DNA of 44,981 bases, taken from the NCBI GenBank assembly GCA_039805865.1, contig JBDLTI010000011.1:1-44981 (forward strand), in the 5' to 3' direction. How positions within the stretch are numbered: position 1 is the first letter of the stretch; the number at the start of each line of letters is the position of its first letter. Both the position numbers and the translations under genes were made by a program. The DNA comes from Fluviibacter sp039805865 (GTDB lineage Bacteria; Pseudomonadota; Gammaproteobacteria; Burkholderiales; Rhodocyclaceae). Shown in pieces: positions 33,427-41,684 of this stretch. The notes beneath the pieces are model-generated. The model made no database searches. It saw only the letters and a list, made by a program, of their open reading frames with translations, and was not told the DNA's origin.

Positions 33427-33609
33427 TCAGTTCTTGGCGGAGTCGCTGCTGGGTGGTTTCTGTGATGCCAGGGCAACTTCAGACGTTATACGCTGCTTGT
33501 GTGCGGCGCTCCGTGAAACGTTAATACCGGCCAGCAAGTTGTAATAAGCGAGACTGCCTGACATGGCCCCTGAATGCCTCGGTTTTGTCTTGATTTCTTG
33601 AATACCCAC
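33427..33609 (-). CDS. Possible small protein upstream of earP
   Basis: A 60-residue open frame starts at a GTG with AGGA 8 nt before it and ends 22 bp upstream of earP. The product is basic and Ser/Ala/Lys-rich (GIQEIKTKPRHSGAMSGSLA, then AYYNLLAGINVSRSAAHKQR), with no membrane segment or known motif. I do not recognise it. It fills the otherwise empty space between earP and the divergent MerR gene. The plausible ribosome binding site and shared strand make it a candidate real gene, but it may be only an open frame in the earP leader. Confidence 0.4.
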   Translation of the reverse strand: MGIQEIKTKPRHSGAMSGSLAYYNLLAGINVSRSAAHKQRITSEVALASQKPPSSDSAKN

Positions 33610-33638
33610 TTGTTTGTCCTGGACGTTTTATTGATTAC

Positions 33639-33661
33639 ATGTTGTGATATTATCATGACAT
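33639..33661. promoter_or_regulatory. 23-bp inverted repeat, candidate operator of the MerR/B12 regulator
   Basis: The left half ATGTTGTGATA and the right half TATCATGACAT match as inverted copies at 9 of 11 positions around a central T at 33650. The repeat lies between the divergent MerR-type gene (start 33691) and the small ORF with earP. A weaker dyad, GTTGTCC/AAACAAC (33676-33690), abuts the MerR ATG. These are plausible operators for the dimeric or tetrameric MerR protein; binding is inferred from position and symmetry only. Confidence 0.55.
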
Positions 33662-33690
33662 CTAATTTTAAATAAGTTGTCCTAAACAAC

Positions 33691-34635
33691 ATGATGCTCG
33701 ATTTTGAAGACTCGCAGTTGCCCATGCGCATAGCCGAGGTTGAAAGAGATACCGGGCTGGCAAAGGAAACTTTGCGCGTTTGGGAACGCCGATACCAATT
33801 CCCTAAACCAGAACGTGACGAACTGGGAGAACGCCTGTATCCGTTTACCCAGGTGGAACAACTCAGGGTGATCCGTCGTTTGATTGATCACGGGTTTCGT
33901 CCAAGTAAGGTGTTGGGGAAAAATCTCGGCCAGCTACATGAGATGCTGGACTCGATCAGTCAGAGCAGCTTGAGTCTGGAGCAGTCCGGACGTTGCGCCT
34001 CATTGCTCAAGCTGTTGCGCTTACATCGCAGTGCAGATCTGCGTCAGACGTTGAATAACATTCTGGCACGTGAGGGGCTCAAGCGTTTTATTATTGAGAC
34101 GGTTGCCCCATTGAATACCGCAGTAGGTGATGCCTGGGTCAGAGGGGAAATAAGCGTTCCTGAAGAGCATCTTTATACCGAGCAAGTCCAGAACGTACTG
34201 CGTCATGCGATTCAGAGCCAGCAAGGCGTGGATGGTCGTCCGAATATATTGCTGACCACTTTCCCAGACGAGGCGCACCAACTGGGAATACTCATGGTTG
34301 AAGCGCTCTGTCTGGCAGAAGGGGCAAATTCCCTATCGCTGGGCACCAGACTCCCTATTGCGGATATTGCCAAATATTCACAGGATGGCAGTTTTGATGT
34401 GGTGGCACTGTCGTTTAGTGCGGCTTACCCATCACAAAATGCTTTGCGAGATCTGAAGCAGTTCAGAGAACGTCTGGATCCGAATATAGAACTGTGGGCT
34501 GGTGGACAGGCCCTACACCGCAAAGATAAACGTTTGCCGGGTATTCGGATTGTTTCCGATCTGGAGCATATCCAGTTACTGATTAAAAGCTGGCGGGATA
34601 TACGTCAACTAGATAGCTCGCGCTCTGTCGCCTAA
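33691..34635 (+). CDS. MerR-family regulator with B12-binding domain (CarH/LitR-like)
   Basis: The 314-residue protein has an N-terminal MerR winged helix (MRIAEVERDTGLAKETLRVWERRYQFPKP). A helical bundle and a C-terminal cobalamin-binding Rossmann domain follow. Two motifs of light-sensing adenosylcobalamin regulators are present: W149-x9-E159-H160 in the bundle, and E194-x-H196-x2-G199, where H196 would be the lower cobalt ligand. The later LWAGGQAL segment fits the Gly-rich B12 loop. By analogy with CarH/LitR it may bind DNA in the dark and release it in light, but light response and target genes are not shown here. The repeat at 33639-33661 is a likely operator. Confidence 0.85.
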   Translation: MMLDFEDSQLPMRIAEVERDTGLAKETLRVWERRYQFPKPERDELGERLYPFTQVEQLRVIRRLIDHGFRPSKVLGKNLGQLHEMLDSISQSSLSLEQSGRCASLLKLLRLHRSADLRQTLNNILAREGLKRFIIETVAPLNTAVGDAWVRGEISVPEEHLYTEQVQNVLRHAIQSQQGVDGRPNILLTTFPDEAHQLGILMVEALCLAEGANSLSLGTRLPIADIAKYSQDGSFDVVALSFSAAYPSQNALRDLKQFRERLDPNIELWAGGQALHRKDKRLPGIRIVSDLEHIQLLIKSWRDIRQLDSSRSVA

Positions 34636-34647
34636 TCTTTAGACAGT

Positions 34648-34830
34648 TTAAACAGGTGGTCGATCAGCGAGTTCATCTAGAACGCGTTGACGCTCTTCAG
34701 CGCTCATGGTCGACCAGAGTCGTATCTCATCCAGAGTTCGCCAACAACCCACGCAGTAGTGGTTATTTGTATCCATACGGCAGATATTGACGCAGGGTGA
34801 TTCTGGTTCGGGACGGATTCGGCAGGCCAT
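34648..34830 (-). CDS. DUF1289 domain small protein
   Basis: A 60-residue protein with the DUF1289 pattern: SPCVNICRMD, then NHYCVGCWRTLDEIRLWSTMSAEERQRVLDEL. The four cysteines (two in SPCVNIC, two in YCVGC) suggest a small metal- or cluster-binding fold, but the function is unknown. The open frame runs upstream to 35040 across the 3' end of the czcA-like gene, but the family domain starts at the ATG at 34830. It lies downstream of the metal efflux operon on the same strand, 115 bp away, and converges with the MerR gene with only 12 bp between stops. Confidence 0.85.
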   Translation of the reverse strand: MACRIRPEPESPCVNICRMDTNNHYCVGCWRTLDEIRLWSTMSAEERQRVLDELADRPPV

Positions 34831-34945
34831 TGTTCGGGTATAGTTTTTGTTAAGTGGCGATATTCTATACGTTGTTGTACTTAGCCTGGATTTATAAGAA
34901 TATGCTGATAAATCCCGCAGCACCTTGGCCTGATAGAGCGGCTGA

Positions 34946-37900
34946 TCAGTTAGCGGTTTTATCCTGCTTGATAAGCTTGGAAAACAGTACGGGTAACAGG
35001 AAGAGAGTACAGATGGTGGCGGAAATAATGCCGCCCACAATCACTACGGCAAATGGGCGTTGTGTTTCGGAGCCGATGCCATGAGAAAGTGCCGCTGGTA
35101 ACAACCCCAAACCCGCCATGAGCGCGGTCATGATAATTGGTCGCATGCGTAATACAGCGCCATCGCGAATAGCTTGCTGGAATGGCTTGCCATTGCGCAG
35201 CATTTCCACAATTTCTTCGACCATGATGACGCCGTTCTGGATGGCAATACCCGACACAGCAATAAAGCCTACGGCTGCAGAGATCGATAGATGCATACCG
35301 CTCAATGCAAGGCCGACTAAACCACCGATCAGTGTGGTTGGCGCAATCGCCAGAATTACAGCGGCAATCTTGTAAGAGCGGAACATCCAGAAAAGGAGCC
35401 CGAAAATAGCCAGAAGGCTGGCTGGGACCACAATTTTGAGTCTTGCCATGGCGCGTTGCTGGTTTTCAAACTGCCCACCCCAGGTCATGGTGTAACCCGG
35501 AGGCAAAGTGACGTCACGCTTCACTTTGCGCTGCGCTTCCTTAACAAAGCTACCCTGATCCCGGCCGCCGGTAAGGTTTGCTTTGATCGAAACCGCACGC
35601 ATGCCAGCCTCTCGGGCAATACGTGATGCGCCTTGTTTGAGTTCAATTGTGGCAATTTCGCCTAAGGGTATAAAGGCGTTCTCAACGCCAGGGATCTGAA
35701 TGGCGAGGTTGGCAATGTCATTAATGGAACCACGATAATCAGCGCCCATTCGCAACGTCACGTCGTAACGTCGATCACCTTCAAAGAACCCCGTAGTTTC
35801 GAAACCACCCATGGCTGTTTCAAAGGTGCGGTTTACATCGGCGATTGAAACACCGAGTCGCGCCATGCGCTGACGATCTGGAATGACGGTCACTTCTGTT
35901 TGTCCGCCCACCTGAATAGCGGCGACTTCAATAGCACCATTAATGCCAGCCAGAATGCCAGCTACATGATTGGCTTTTTCCTGCAGGATATTCAGATCCG
36001 GTCCAAAAATCTTAACGGCAATTTCTCCCTTAACACCCGACAATGATTCTTCTACGTTGTCTTGAATGACCTGCGAAAAGTTGGTTGGCACACCCGGCAT
36101 TGAGTTAAGTCCGGTACTCATATTGCGCACCAGTTCTTCTTTAGTCGAAAAGCGCCAATCATCTTTTGGGGCTAAATCGACAAGCACTTCAATGTTATTG
36201 GGGCCTTTGGGATCGGTGCCTTCATCGGGACGGCCCACATGGGTAATGACTTTGCGTGTTTCCGGATAACTGATCATGTATTCACGGACAGATCGCTCAA
36301 TCTCACGCGTCTGTTCCAGATGCGTAGAAGGGGGCATCATGATGGTGAGCCAGATGTTGCCCTCATCCAGTTTAGGCAGAAACTCGGTGCCCACAACAGG
36401 GATCAGGCAGAGTGACGCCAGAATGGCACCGCCTGTACGAACGTAAACCTTACGCGGCGTGGCGAGCATCAATTCCAGTTTTTCCCGGTAACGATGCTGC
36501 ATGCGTGCCATCCATTCCAGATGGGGCTCCAGTAATGGTCCCTTATCCGCCATGTAAGCGAGCAGGGTCGGCACGTAGGTGAGCGTAAGAAGAATGGCGC
36601 CCAGCAATGCGCAGGAGAGGGTGAGGGCGACTGGCGAGAAGATCTTTCCTTCAACACGCTGAAAGGTAAAGATTGGAATAAAGGCCAGAATAATGATCGC
36701 CTTGGAGTACAGAATGGGTGAGGCTAGGGTTGAGACAGTGTTCTTTAGCGCATTCAATCGCCAGACAGGCCTGTTGTGCCCCAGGTGTTCATATTCAGGG
36801 CCTGTCTGCAGGGTCATTTTGACCATGAGTGCTTCAACCACAACGACGGCGCTGTCAATGATGATGCCAAAGTCAACGGCCCCCAGTGAAATCAGGTTGG
36901 CCGAGACCTTGAACAGATCCATCATGATGAAGACGAAGAGCAGAGTCAGCGGGATCAGGCTGGCAACAATGAGCGATACTTTCCAGTTGCGCAGAAAGAT
37001 GATGAGTACGCCGATCACTAAGAGCGCACCGATAATCAGATTGTGCGTGACGGTGTTCACTGTGTGATTGATGAGCTCGGTACGATCATATAGTGGTTGG
37101 AGCATCACCCCCGGTGGCAGGTGCTCCTGACTATTGAGCCAATCGATCTTCTCTCGCAGATCTTCAATAACAATGGCGGGGTTCTCTGCTTTGGTCATCA
37201 TGACGATGCCTTCAACCACGCCTTCTTTCTGAACAACCTCGCCGTCTTTGCTACGCAGCGCGACAGAGACACTGCCAGATGGCGGGTGATTGCCAATACC
37301 AACGTCTGCAACATCGCCAACCAGAATCGCCCGGCCGTTTTGAGAGCGAATGAAGGTGCTCTGGATATCTTCAATATTTCGGTAGAGGCCAGTACTGCGT
37401 AAGACGAGGCCTTCGTTACCGCGACGTAGAATGCCACCACCGGTGCTTTCATTGTTTGCACTTAAGGCATCTGAGAGCTGATTGAGCGTTACCCCATAGC
37501 GGCGCATGCGTATCGGATTGGCATTGACCTGGATTTCTTTGACGGTGCCACCAAAGCTGGTGACATCGGCAACACCGGGTACTCGACGCAGCGCAGGCCT
37601 GACGATCCAGTCCTGAATTGCCCGGATCTCATTAAGTGGCGTGTTGGCCGGCGCCTCAATAACGTAACGGAATATCTCACCGACCGCCGTGGTTAAAGGG
37701 GCGAGGGTTGGCGTGACGCCAGGGGGCAGGCTGACACCCTGTAGTTTTTCCAGCACCTGACTACGGGCAAATCGATCCTGTGTGCCGTCGCTAAAGATCA
37801 GCGTAACCACAGAAAGGCCGGTAATAGAGACGGAACGCTGTTGGGTAACACGGGGTACGCCACTCATTTCCCGTTCGATAGGCAGCGTAACGCTCCGTTC

Positions 37901-38083
37901 TACTTCTTCCGGTGCCTTACCAGGTACCTGGGTGATGACCTGCACCTGGACATCCTGTACGTCGGGAAATGCCTCAATCGGCAGATCTTTCAATGCCCGT
38001 AAACCCACGACCGCCATAATGGCAAAGGCCAGCAGGATGAATGCCCGCTGGCTGACGGCAAAGTTAACGAGCTGACGCAACAT
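34946..38083 (-). CDS. Heavy-metal efflux RND pump, CzcA/CusA family
   Basis: This is the proton-driven inner-membrane pump of a tripartite heavy-metal exporter. The 1045-residue protein has the RND layout: a first membrane helix, a large periplasmic loop, helices 2-6, a second large loop and helices 7-12. The helix 4 motif GAVDFGIIIDSAVVVVEA places acidic residues at D404, D410 and E417. These correspond to the proton-relay residues D402, D408 and E415 of CzcA. That motif favours divalent cations (Zn, Co, Cd or Ni) over the CusA copper/silver type, but the metal is not certain. The start overlaps the adaptor gene by 1 bp (TAATG). Confidence 0.93.
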   Translation of the reverse strand: MLRQLVNFAVSQRAFILLAFAIMAVVGLRALKDLPIEAFPDVQDVQVQVITQVPGKAPEEVERSVTLPIEREMSGVPRVTQQRSVSITGLSVVTLIFSDGTQDRFARSQVLEKLQGVSLPPGVTPTLAPLTTAVGEIFRYVIEAPANTPLNEIRAIQDWIVRPALRRVPGVADVTSFGGTVKEIQVNANPIRMRRYGVTLNQLSDALSANNESTGGGILRRGNEGLVLRSTGLYRNIEDIQSTFIRSQNGRAILVGDVADVGIGNHPPSGSVSVALRSKDGEVVQKEGVVEGIVMMTKAENPAIVIEDLREKIDWLNSQEHLPPGVMLQPLYDRTELINHTVNTVTHNLIIGALLVIGVLIIFLRNWKVSLIVASLIPLTLLFVFIMMDLFKVSANLISLGAVDFGIIIDSAVVVVEALMVKMTLQTGPEYEHLGHNRPVWRLNALKNTVSTLASPILYSKAIIILAFIPIFTFQRVEGKIFSPVALTLSCALLGAILLTLTYVPTLLAYMADKGPLLEPHLEWMARMQHRYREKLELMLATPRKVYVRTGGAILASLCLIPVVGTEFLPKLDEGNIWLTIMMPPSTHLEQTREIERSVREYMISYPETRKVITHVGRPDEGTDPKGPNNIEVLVDLAPKDDWRFSTKEELVRNMSTGLNSMPGVPTNFSQVIQDNVEESLSGVKGEIAVKIFGPDLNILQEKANHVAGILAGINGAIEVAAIQVGGQTEVTVIPDRQRMARLGVSIADVNRTFETAMGGFETTGFFEGDRRYDVTLRMGADYRGSINDIANLAIQIPGVENAFIPLGEIATIELKQGASRIAREAGMRAVSIKANLTGGRDQGSFVKEAQRKVKRDVTLPPGYTMTWGGQFENQQRAMARLKIVVPASLLAIFGLLFWMFRSYKIAAVILAIAPTTLIGGLVGLALSGMHLSISAAVGFIAVSGIAIQNGVIMVEEIVEMLRNGKPFQQAIRDGAVLRMRPIIMTALMAGLGLLPAALSHGIGSETQRPFAVVIVGGIISATICTLFLLPVLFSKLIKQDKTAN

Positions 38084-39429
38084 TATCGGGCGCTCTGGGT
38101 AAACTCTGAGGCGAGCAGTAGTGCACCTGTGGTGACGACTTTATCGTCTGCCTTTATGCCCTCATCCGATTGTATCCACGCCCATTGACTATCCTGGAAC
38201 GCAATCGTAACCCGCTGACGTCGGAAAAAACCTGGCTCAGCTTCGATGAAAACGGTGGTGTAGATGCCATCTGTACTCAACGCCGAAAGCGGGACTCTTA
38301 GCGCCATCGTTGCATTCGGGTCAGCTAATTGGGCTCGACCATACATTTCTGGCCGTAGCTTCAGATCGGCATTATCCAGTTCAGCACGAATTTGTACGCG
38401 ACGCATCTGCGAATCAAGCACGGGAGAAACACGTGTGACATTCGCTTTAAAAACCTGTCCGGGCAAGCTATCAAAAGCCACCAGCAGCACATCGCCAATG
38501 TGGATGCTGCTGGCGGATTGTTCAGGCGCATCAACGATGACCCATAAATGACCCAAATCGGTAATAACGTACAACGGGTCACTTTGGTCTGAACGGATTT
38601 CGCGGCCGGGATTGATATTTGCCGAGGCAATCACACCTGGGATAGGGGCGCGCAAGGTGAGTCGCTCGCTTTCCGGATCAGGTTTGCCGTAAGGCACCAG
38701 ATTAGCAATGCGTAAGTAGGCGCGACGTGCTTCTGCATCGGCAATACGGAAATCGCTTTCAGCGACTTCATAGTCCCGCTTGGCAATAGCTTCACCGGCC
38801 AGCAGTTCCTTAGAACGGTTGTAAGCAGCCTTCTTACGTTTGGCATCTGCCTCTGCCTTTTGCCAATCGGTGAGCGCCGTACCGTAATCGGGTGAGTCGA
38901 TGGTGACTAGGGCATCGCCCGCGTCAACAGAGTCACCCAGTTGGGCATGCTGTTTAATGATGCGGCCATTGAGCGAGGCACTGATCGGTGCGGTACGAGT
39001 GTCATCGACAGCAACGCGGGCAGGTACGGGGCCGCCTGTGGGCAGGGGAGAAAGCACCAGGGGCTCAGAACGGATGAATGAGAGTTGGGGCGAACCTTTT
39101 TTGAAGCTGATCTCATTCTGGTTAATACGAAAGTTGGGTACTTCAGGCACGCTGCCAAATGATAACCACAACACAATGCCTAAAAATATGGCAAAGCCCC
39201 CCGCATACCAGACCTGGTCCTTGAACTGGCGCGATTCCTGGTATTTCTTAACCCAGAGCGGGAAATTGCTCGCTAGATAGACCTTTGTGCGGTTTAAGCC
39301 TGGGTCATTTTTTACCCGTACCAGACCACGTTCAAGACGACCGCGGATTGTGTCTGAGTTTAACCAGTCGAGCGTACCTGATAGCAATAAGAACCAGGCG
39401 CGTTGTAGTTTATTGCGGGACTGCGTCAT
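38083..39429 (-). CDS. RND efflux periplasmic adaptor (CzcB-like)
   Basis: This membrane-fusion protein links the inner-membrane pump to the outer-membrane channel. The 448-residue product has a lipoyl-like half-motif (LNGRIIKQHAQLGDSVDAGDALVTIDSPDYG), an alpha-helical hairpin (WQKAEADAKRKKAAYNRSKELLAGEAIAKRDYEVAESDF), the second lipoyl half (LRAPIPGVIASANINPGREI) and beta-barrel domains. It has about 75 cytoplasmic residues before the membrane helix (YAGGFAIFLGIVLWLSFGS), a longer N-terminus than is usual. Overlaps of 1 bp with the pump gene and 4 bp with the channel gene show a tight operon. Confidence 0.92.
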   Translation of the reverse strand: MTQSRNKLQRAWFLLLSGTLDWLNSDTIRGRLERGLVRVKNDPGLNRTKVYLASNFPLWVKKYQESRQFKDQVWYAGGFAIFLGIVLWLSFGSVPEVPNFRINQNEISFKKGSPQLSFIRSEPLVLSPLPTGGPVPARVAVDDTRTAPISASLNGRIIKQHAQLGDSVDAGDALVTIDSPDYGTALTDWQKAEADAKRKKAAYNRSKELLAGEAIAKRDYEVAESDFRIADAEARRAYLRIANLVPYGKPDPESERLTLRAPIPGVIASANINPGREIRSDQSDPLYVITDLGHLWVIVDAPEQSASSIHIGDVLLVAFDSLPGQVFKANVTRVSPVLDSQMRRVQIRAELDNADLKLRPEMYGRAQLADPNATMALRVPLSALSTDGIYTTVFIEAEPGFFRRQRVTIAFQDSQWAWIQSDEGIKADDKVVTTGALLLASEFTQSAR

Positions 39430-40835
39430 TGTTGGCGTGCTCCCGGTAAATCCGGTAATTGAAGATCTCTATCTGGCAGATTAACTGGCGTCATAGATTG
39501 GACCGGTGAGTCATAGTGAGCGGGCTTATTCGCTACGGCAGCTTCTGACACCGAGGCGAGAATACGAATAGCGCTTGCCGCTTTGGCGGCCTCGGCACGC
39601 GCAACTAGTGCTTCAAACTCCGCTTGTCGCAACGCACGCTTTGCGTCGAGGTATTCGAAGGTGCTCATGGCACCACGGGTATAGGCCACATCGGCTGCTT
39701 TGTCCGTGCGGCGGGCTGATTGCAAGGTCTGATCCTGTAGGCTTTTCAAACGTGCATTCGCTTGATCCAGCTCGTGCAGATAGAGCAGGGATTCAGAACG
39801 TGCCGCACGCTCTGTTTGCAGCATGGCGATTTCAGCCTGAGTCATTTCTGCCATGCTTTTGCGTATATCGCCTTCAAAGTTGTTGCCGGTGAACAGGGGG
39901 ATAGCAATGCCGGCGCCCACCGAATTAATAACGGTCGGGTTATTGCGCTCGTATTGCAGGCCGACAGAAAAATCCCGGGTCTGCTGGGCACGCGCTAATT
40001 CAACACTCTGCTTGGCAGCGGCTAATCGGGCACGCGAAGCTTGAACATCGGGCCGTTTTTCGGCTAATGAACCAATGAGCTTCTCTGCGTCCTGGTGTGT
40101 CATAACCCCAGGCCAGTCGCCACGGGTGCCGATTCGCTCCCGCTGCATTTCCGAGCCGAGTAGATTAGACAGGTTACCGGCAGCACGTAATCGGTCTCGC
40201 TGAGCCGCTTGTGATTCTGCCAGTAAGCGCCCGTGATCTGATTCGATCCGACCCAGATCCGCACCCGAAAGATCACCGGTTTTAAATCGGAGGCGGGCTT
40301 TGTCCTGCACCTGATTGGCGTACGCCAGGTTGGCTTCGGCAATCTGATAGGCCTGTTCCGCTACACGCAAATCCAGCCATGCAGACACCACACGAAAGCG
40401 CTCTTGGCGAATCGTGTCATGCATATCCCAGACTGTTGCCTGGCCCAGATCGGTTGCTTTTGCAATGCGTAAATCCCGCTTATTACCGCGCTCAAAGGGC
40501 TGGTCGATTCTGACAATCGTGTCCAGCGCGTTTAAACGTGTGCCATATTGATACTGTGTTTTATCAACACCCGAGGTGTTGACCGTCATGACGGCATTCG
40601 GTCGGGCGCCAGCCGTAATCAAGTCAGCCTGAGCACCATCCAGTGCGGCGCGGGCATTCTGTATCTGGGCATTATGTTTGAGCGCTACATTTTCAGCTTC
40701 GAGGTAACCAATGCTGACTACGGGCGCTTGCGGCGCAGCATGTGCTGGGATTGCACTAAAAAGCAGGGCGCACATCACCACCCGATGGCTTATTCGGCCG
40801 AGGTTGATGGTCGCGGTGCGGTGGCTTTTATGCAT
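39426..40835 (-). CDS. TolC-family outer-membrane channel (CzcC-like)
   Basis: This is the outer-membrane factor of the tripartite exporter. The 469-residue product begins with a signal peptide (hydrophobic core VVMCALLFSAIPAHA, probable cleavage after AHA near residue 33). No lipobox cysteine is evident at the cleavage site. The remainder shows the two-fold helical repeats of TolC/CzcC proteins, rich in Ala, Gln, Glu and Arg, such as ALDGAQADLITAGARPNAVM and SRARLAAAKQSVELARAQQ. It is the first gene of the efflux operon and ends in a 4-bp overlap with the adaptor gene. The control region upstream holds two CCTTAAGG palindromes. Confidence 0.92.
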   Translation of the reverse strand: MHKSHRTATINLGRISHRVVMCALLFSAIPAHAAPQAPVVSIGYLEAENVALKHNAQIQNARAALDGAQADLITAGARPNAVMTVNTSGVDKTQYQYGTRLNALDTIVRIDQPFERGNKRDLRIAKATDLGQATVWDMHDTIRQERFRVVSAWLDLRVAEQAYQIAEANLAYANQVQDKARLRFKTGDLSGADLGRIESDHGRLLAESQAAQRDRLRAAGNLSNLLGSEMQRERIGTRGDWPGVMTHQDAEKLIGSLAEKRPDVQASRARLAAAKQSVELARAQQTRDFSVGLQYERNNPTVINSVGAGIAIPLFTGNNFEGDIRKSMAEMTQAEIAMLQTERAARSESLLYLHELDQANARLKSLQDQTLQSARRTDKAADVAYTRGAMSTFEYLDAKRALRQAEFEALVARAEAAKAASAIRILASVSEAAVANKPAHYDSPVQSMTPVNLPDRDLQLPDLPGARQQ

Positions 40836-40850
40836 GAGCTTCGCATCATG

Positions 40851-40869
40851 CCTTAAGGTTTCCTTAAGG
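40851..40869. promoter_or_regulatory. Tandem CCTTAAGG palindromes upstream of the efflux operon
   Basis: Two perfect 8-bp palindromes, CCTTAAGG at 40851-40858 and 40862-40869, are separated by 3 bp, so their centres are 11 bp apart, about one helical turn. They lie 15 bp before the czcC-like start codon and 42 bp after the TetR stop codon. Side-by-side binding of a dimeric regulator is plausible. The right partner (TetR here, or a metal sensor elsewhere) cannot be told from sequence. Confidence 0.5.
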
Positions 40870-40911
40870 TCTAACCGCGGTGCAACATAACCGACTGAAA
40901 AGCGGGTGGGG

Positions 40912-41556
40912 TTATTTAGCTATCGATATCAAACTGGCGACATGCCGAGATGCAGTGCGACGATGCTCCTCAGAACCAGCAAGAGGGTCATTTTCTACAA
41001 AAGGACGTTCTATAAACAGAAAAATCGCCCGAGCCACATACTTGGCTTCATAAAGTGAGAGTTGACGAAATGTGCCTGTCTTGTTGTTTTCACTGACTTT
41101 CATTACGGTCGGGATGATCTCATCCGTATAGGCATGAATATCGCCAATAGTACTTACCCGCCCTAAAGCACGGCTTTCGTAATAGCGCACAATAGAAGGG
41201 CCAACAATATTGTTGATGGTATCAATCGACAAATTAACCATGAACTCGGCAAATTCCGAGGCCGTTTTGTTGACATCAAATGCCTCGGCTTGCGCACAAC
41301 AAGCCTTAATGTGCTTTTCTCGACCATAGGCAATTGTGTGCAGGAAGACGTTCTCGACTTTTCCTAAGCGCTGTACCAAAGACCCTAGGGAATAGCCTGA
41401 AATTTTCGATAGTTGGCGCGCATTGAGATTGGATGCATCACCAGATTCAACGATTTTTTCCGCCGCTTCAATCAGGTTGTTTAAGGATTCTTGCGAACGT
41501 GACTGTTTTGATTCAGCAAACTTGACGCCAATGTTCTTTAGGGAGTTTTCGGACAT
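40912..41556 (-). CDS. TetR/AcrR-type transcriptional regulator
   Basis: A 214-residue protein with an N-terminal TetR-type helix-turn-helix: LNNLIEAAEKIVESGDASNL, then ARQLSKISGYSLGSLVQRLGKVENVFLHTIAYG. The C-terminal part is helical, as expected for a ligand-binding domain, but shows no recognisable effector signature. It has an extra 25 residues before the first helix. It is on the same strand as and upstream of the efflux operon, 76 bp away, so it may control that operon or itself. TetR proteins are less usual regulators of metal efflux than MerR, ArsR or two-component systems, so the link is tentative. Confidence 0.8.
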   Translation of the reverse strand: MSENSLKNIGVKFAESKQSRSQESLNNLIEAAEKIVESGDASNLNARQLSKISGYSLGSLVQRLGKVENVFLHTIAYGREKHIKACCAQAEAFDVNKTASEFAEFMVNLSIDTINNIVGPSIVRYYESRALGRVSTIGDIHAYTDEIIPTVMKVSENNKTGTFRQLSLYEAKYVARAIFLFIERPFVENDPLAGSEEHRRTASRHVASLISIAK

Positions 41557-41684
41557 GGGACACTCGAGTTGGAATGATGTGATGCCTACTCACGCATATC
41601 ATACCAACCCTTATTACCATGTTTACATTTATGAAGCGCAGGAAAATCCAGATTCGATCATGAATATCACTAAAGGCTGAAATT

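Noticed and set aside
34831..35040. N-terminal extension of the DUF1289 frame
   Set aside because: It overlaps the end of the czcA-like gene on the same strand in another frame and lacks any domain; the DUF1289 domain begins at 34830.
41423..41680. An 85-codon plus-strand frame over the TetR start and the spacer before it
   Set aside because: Half is antisense to the TetR gene; no good ribosome binding site and no motif.
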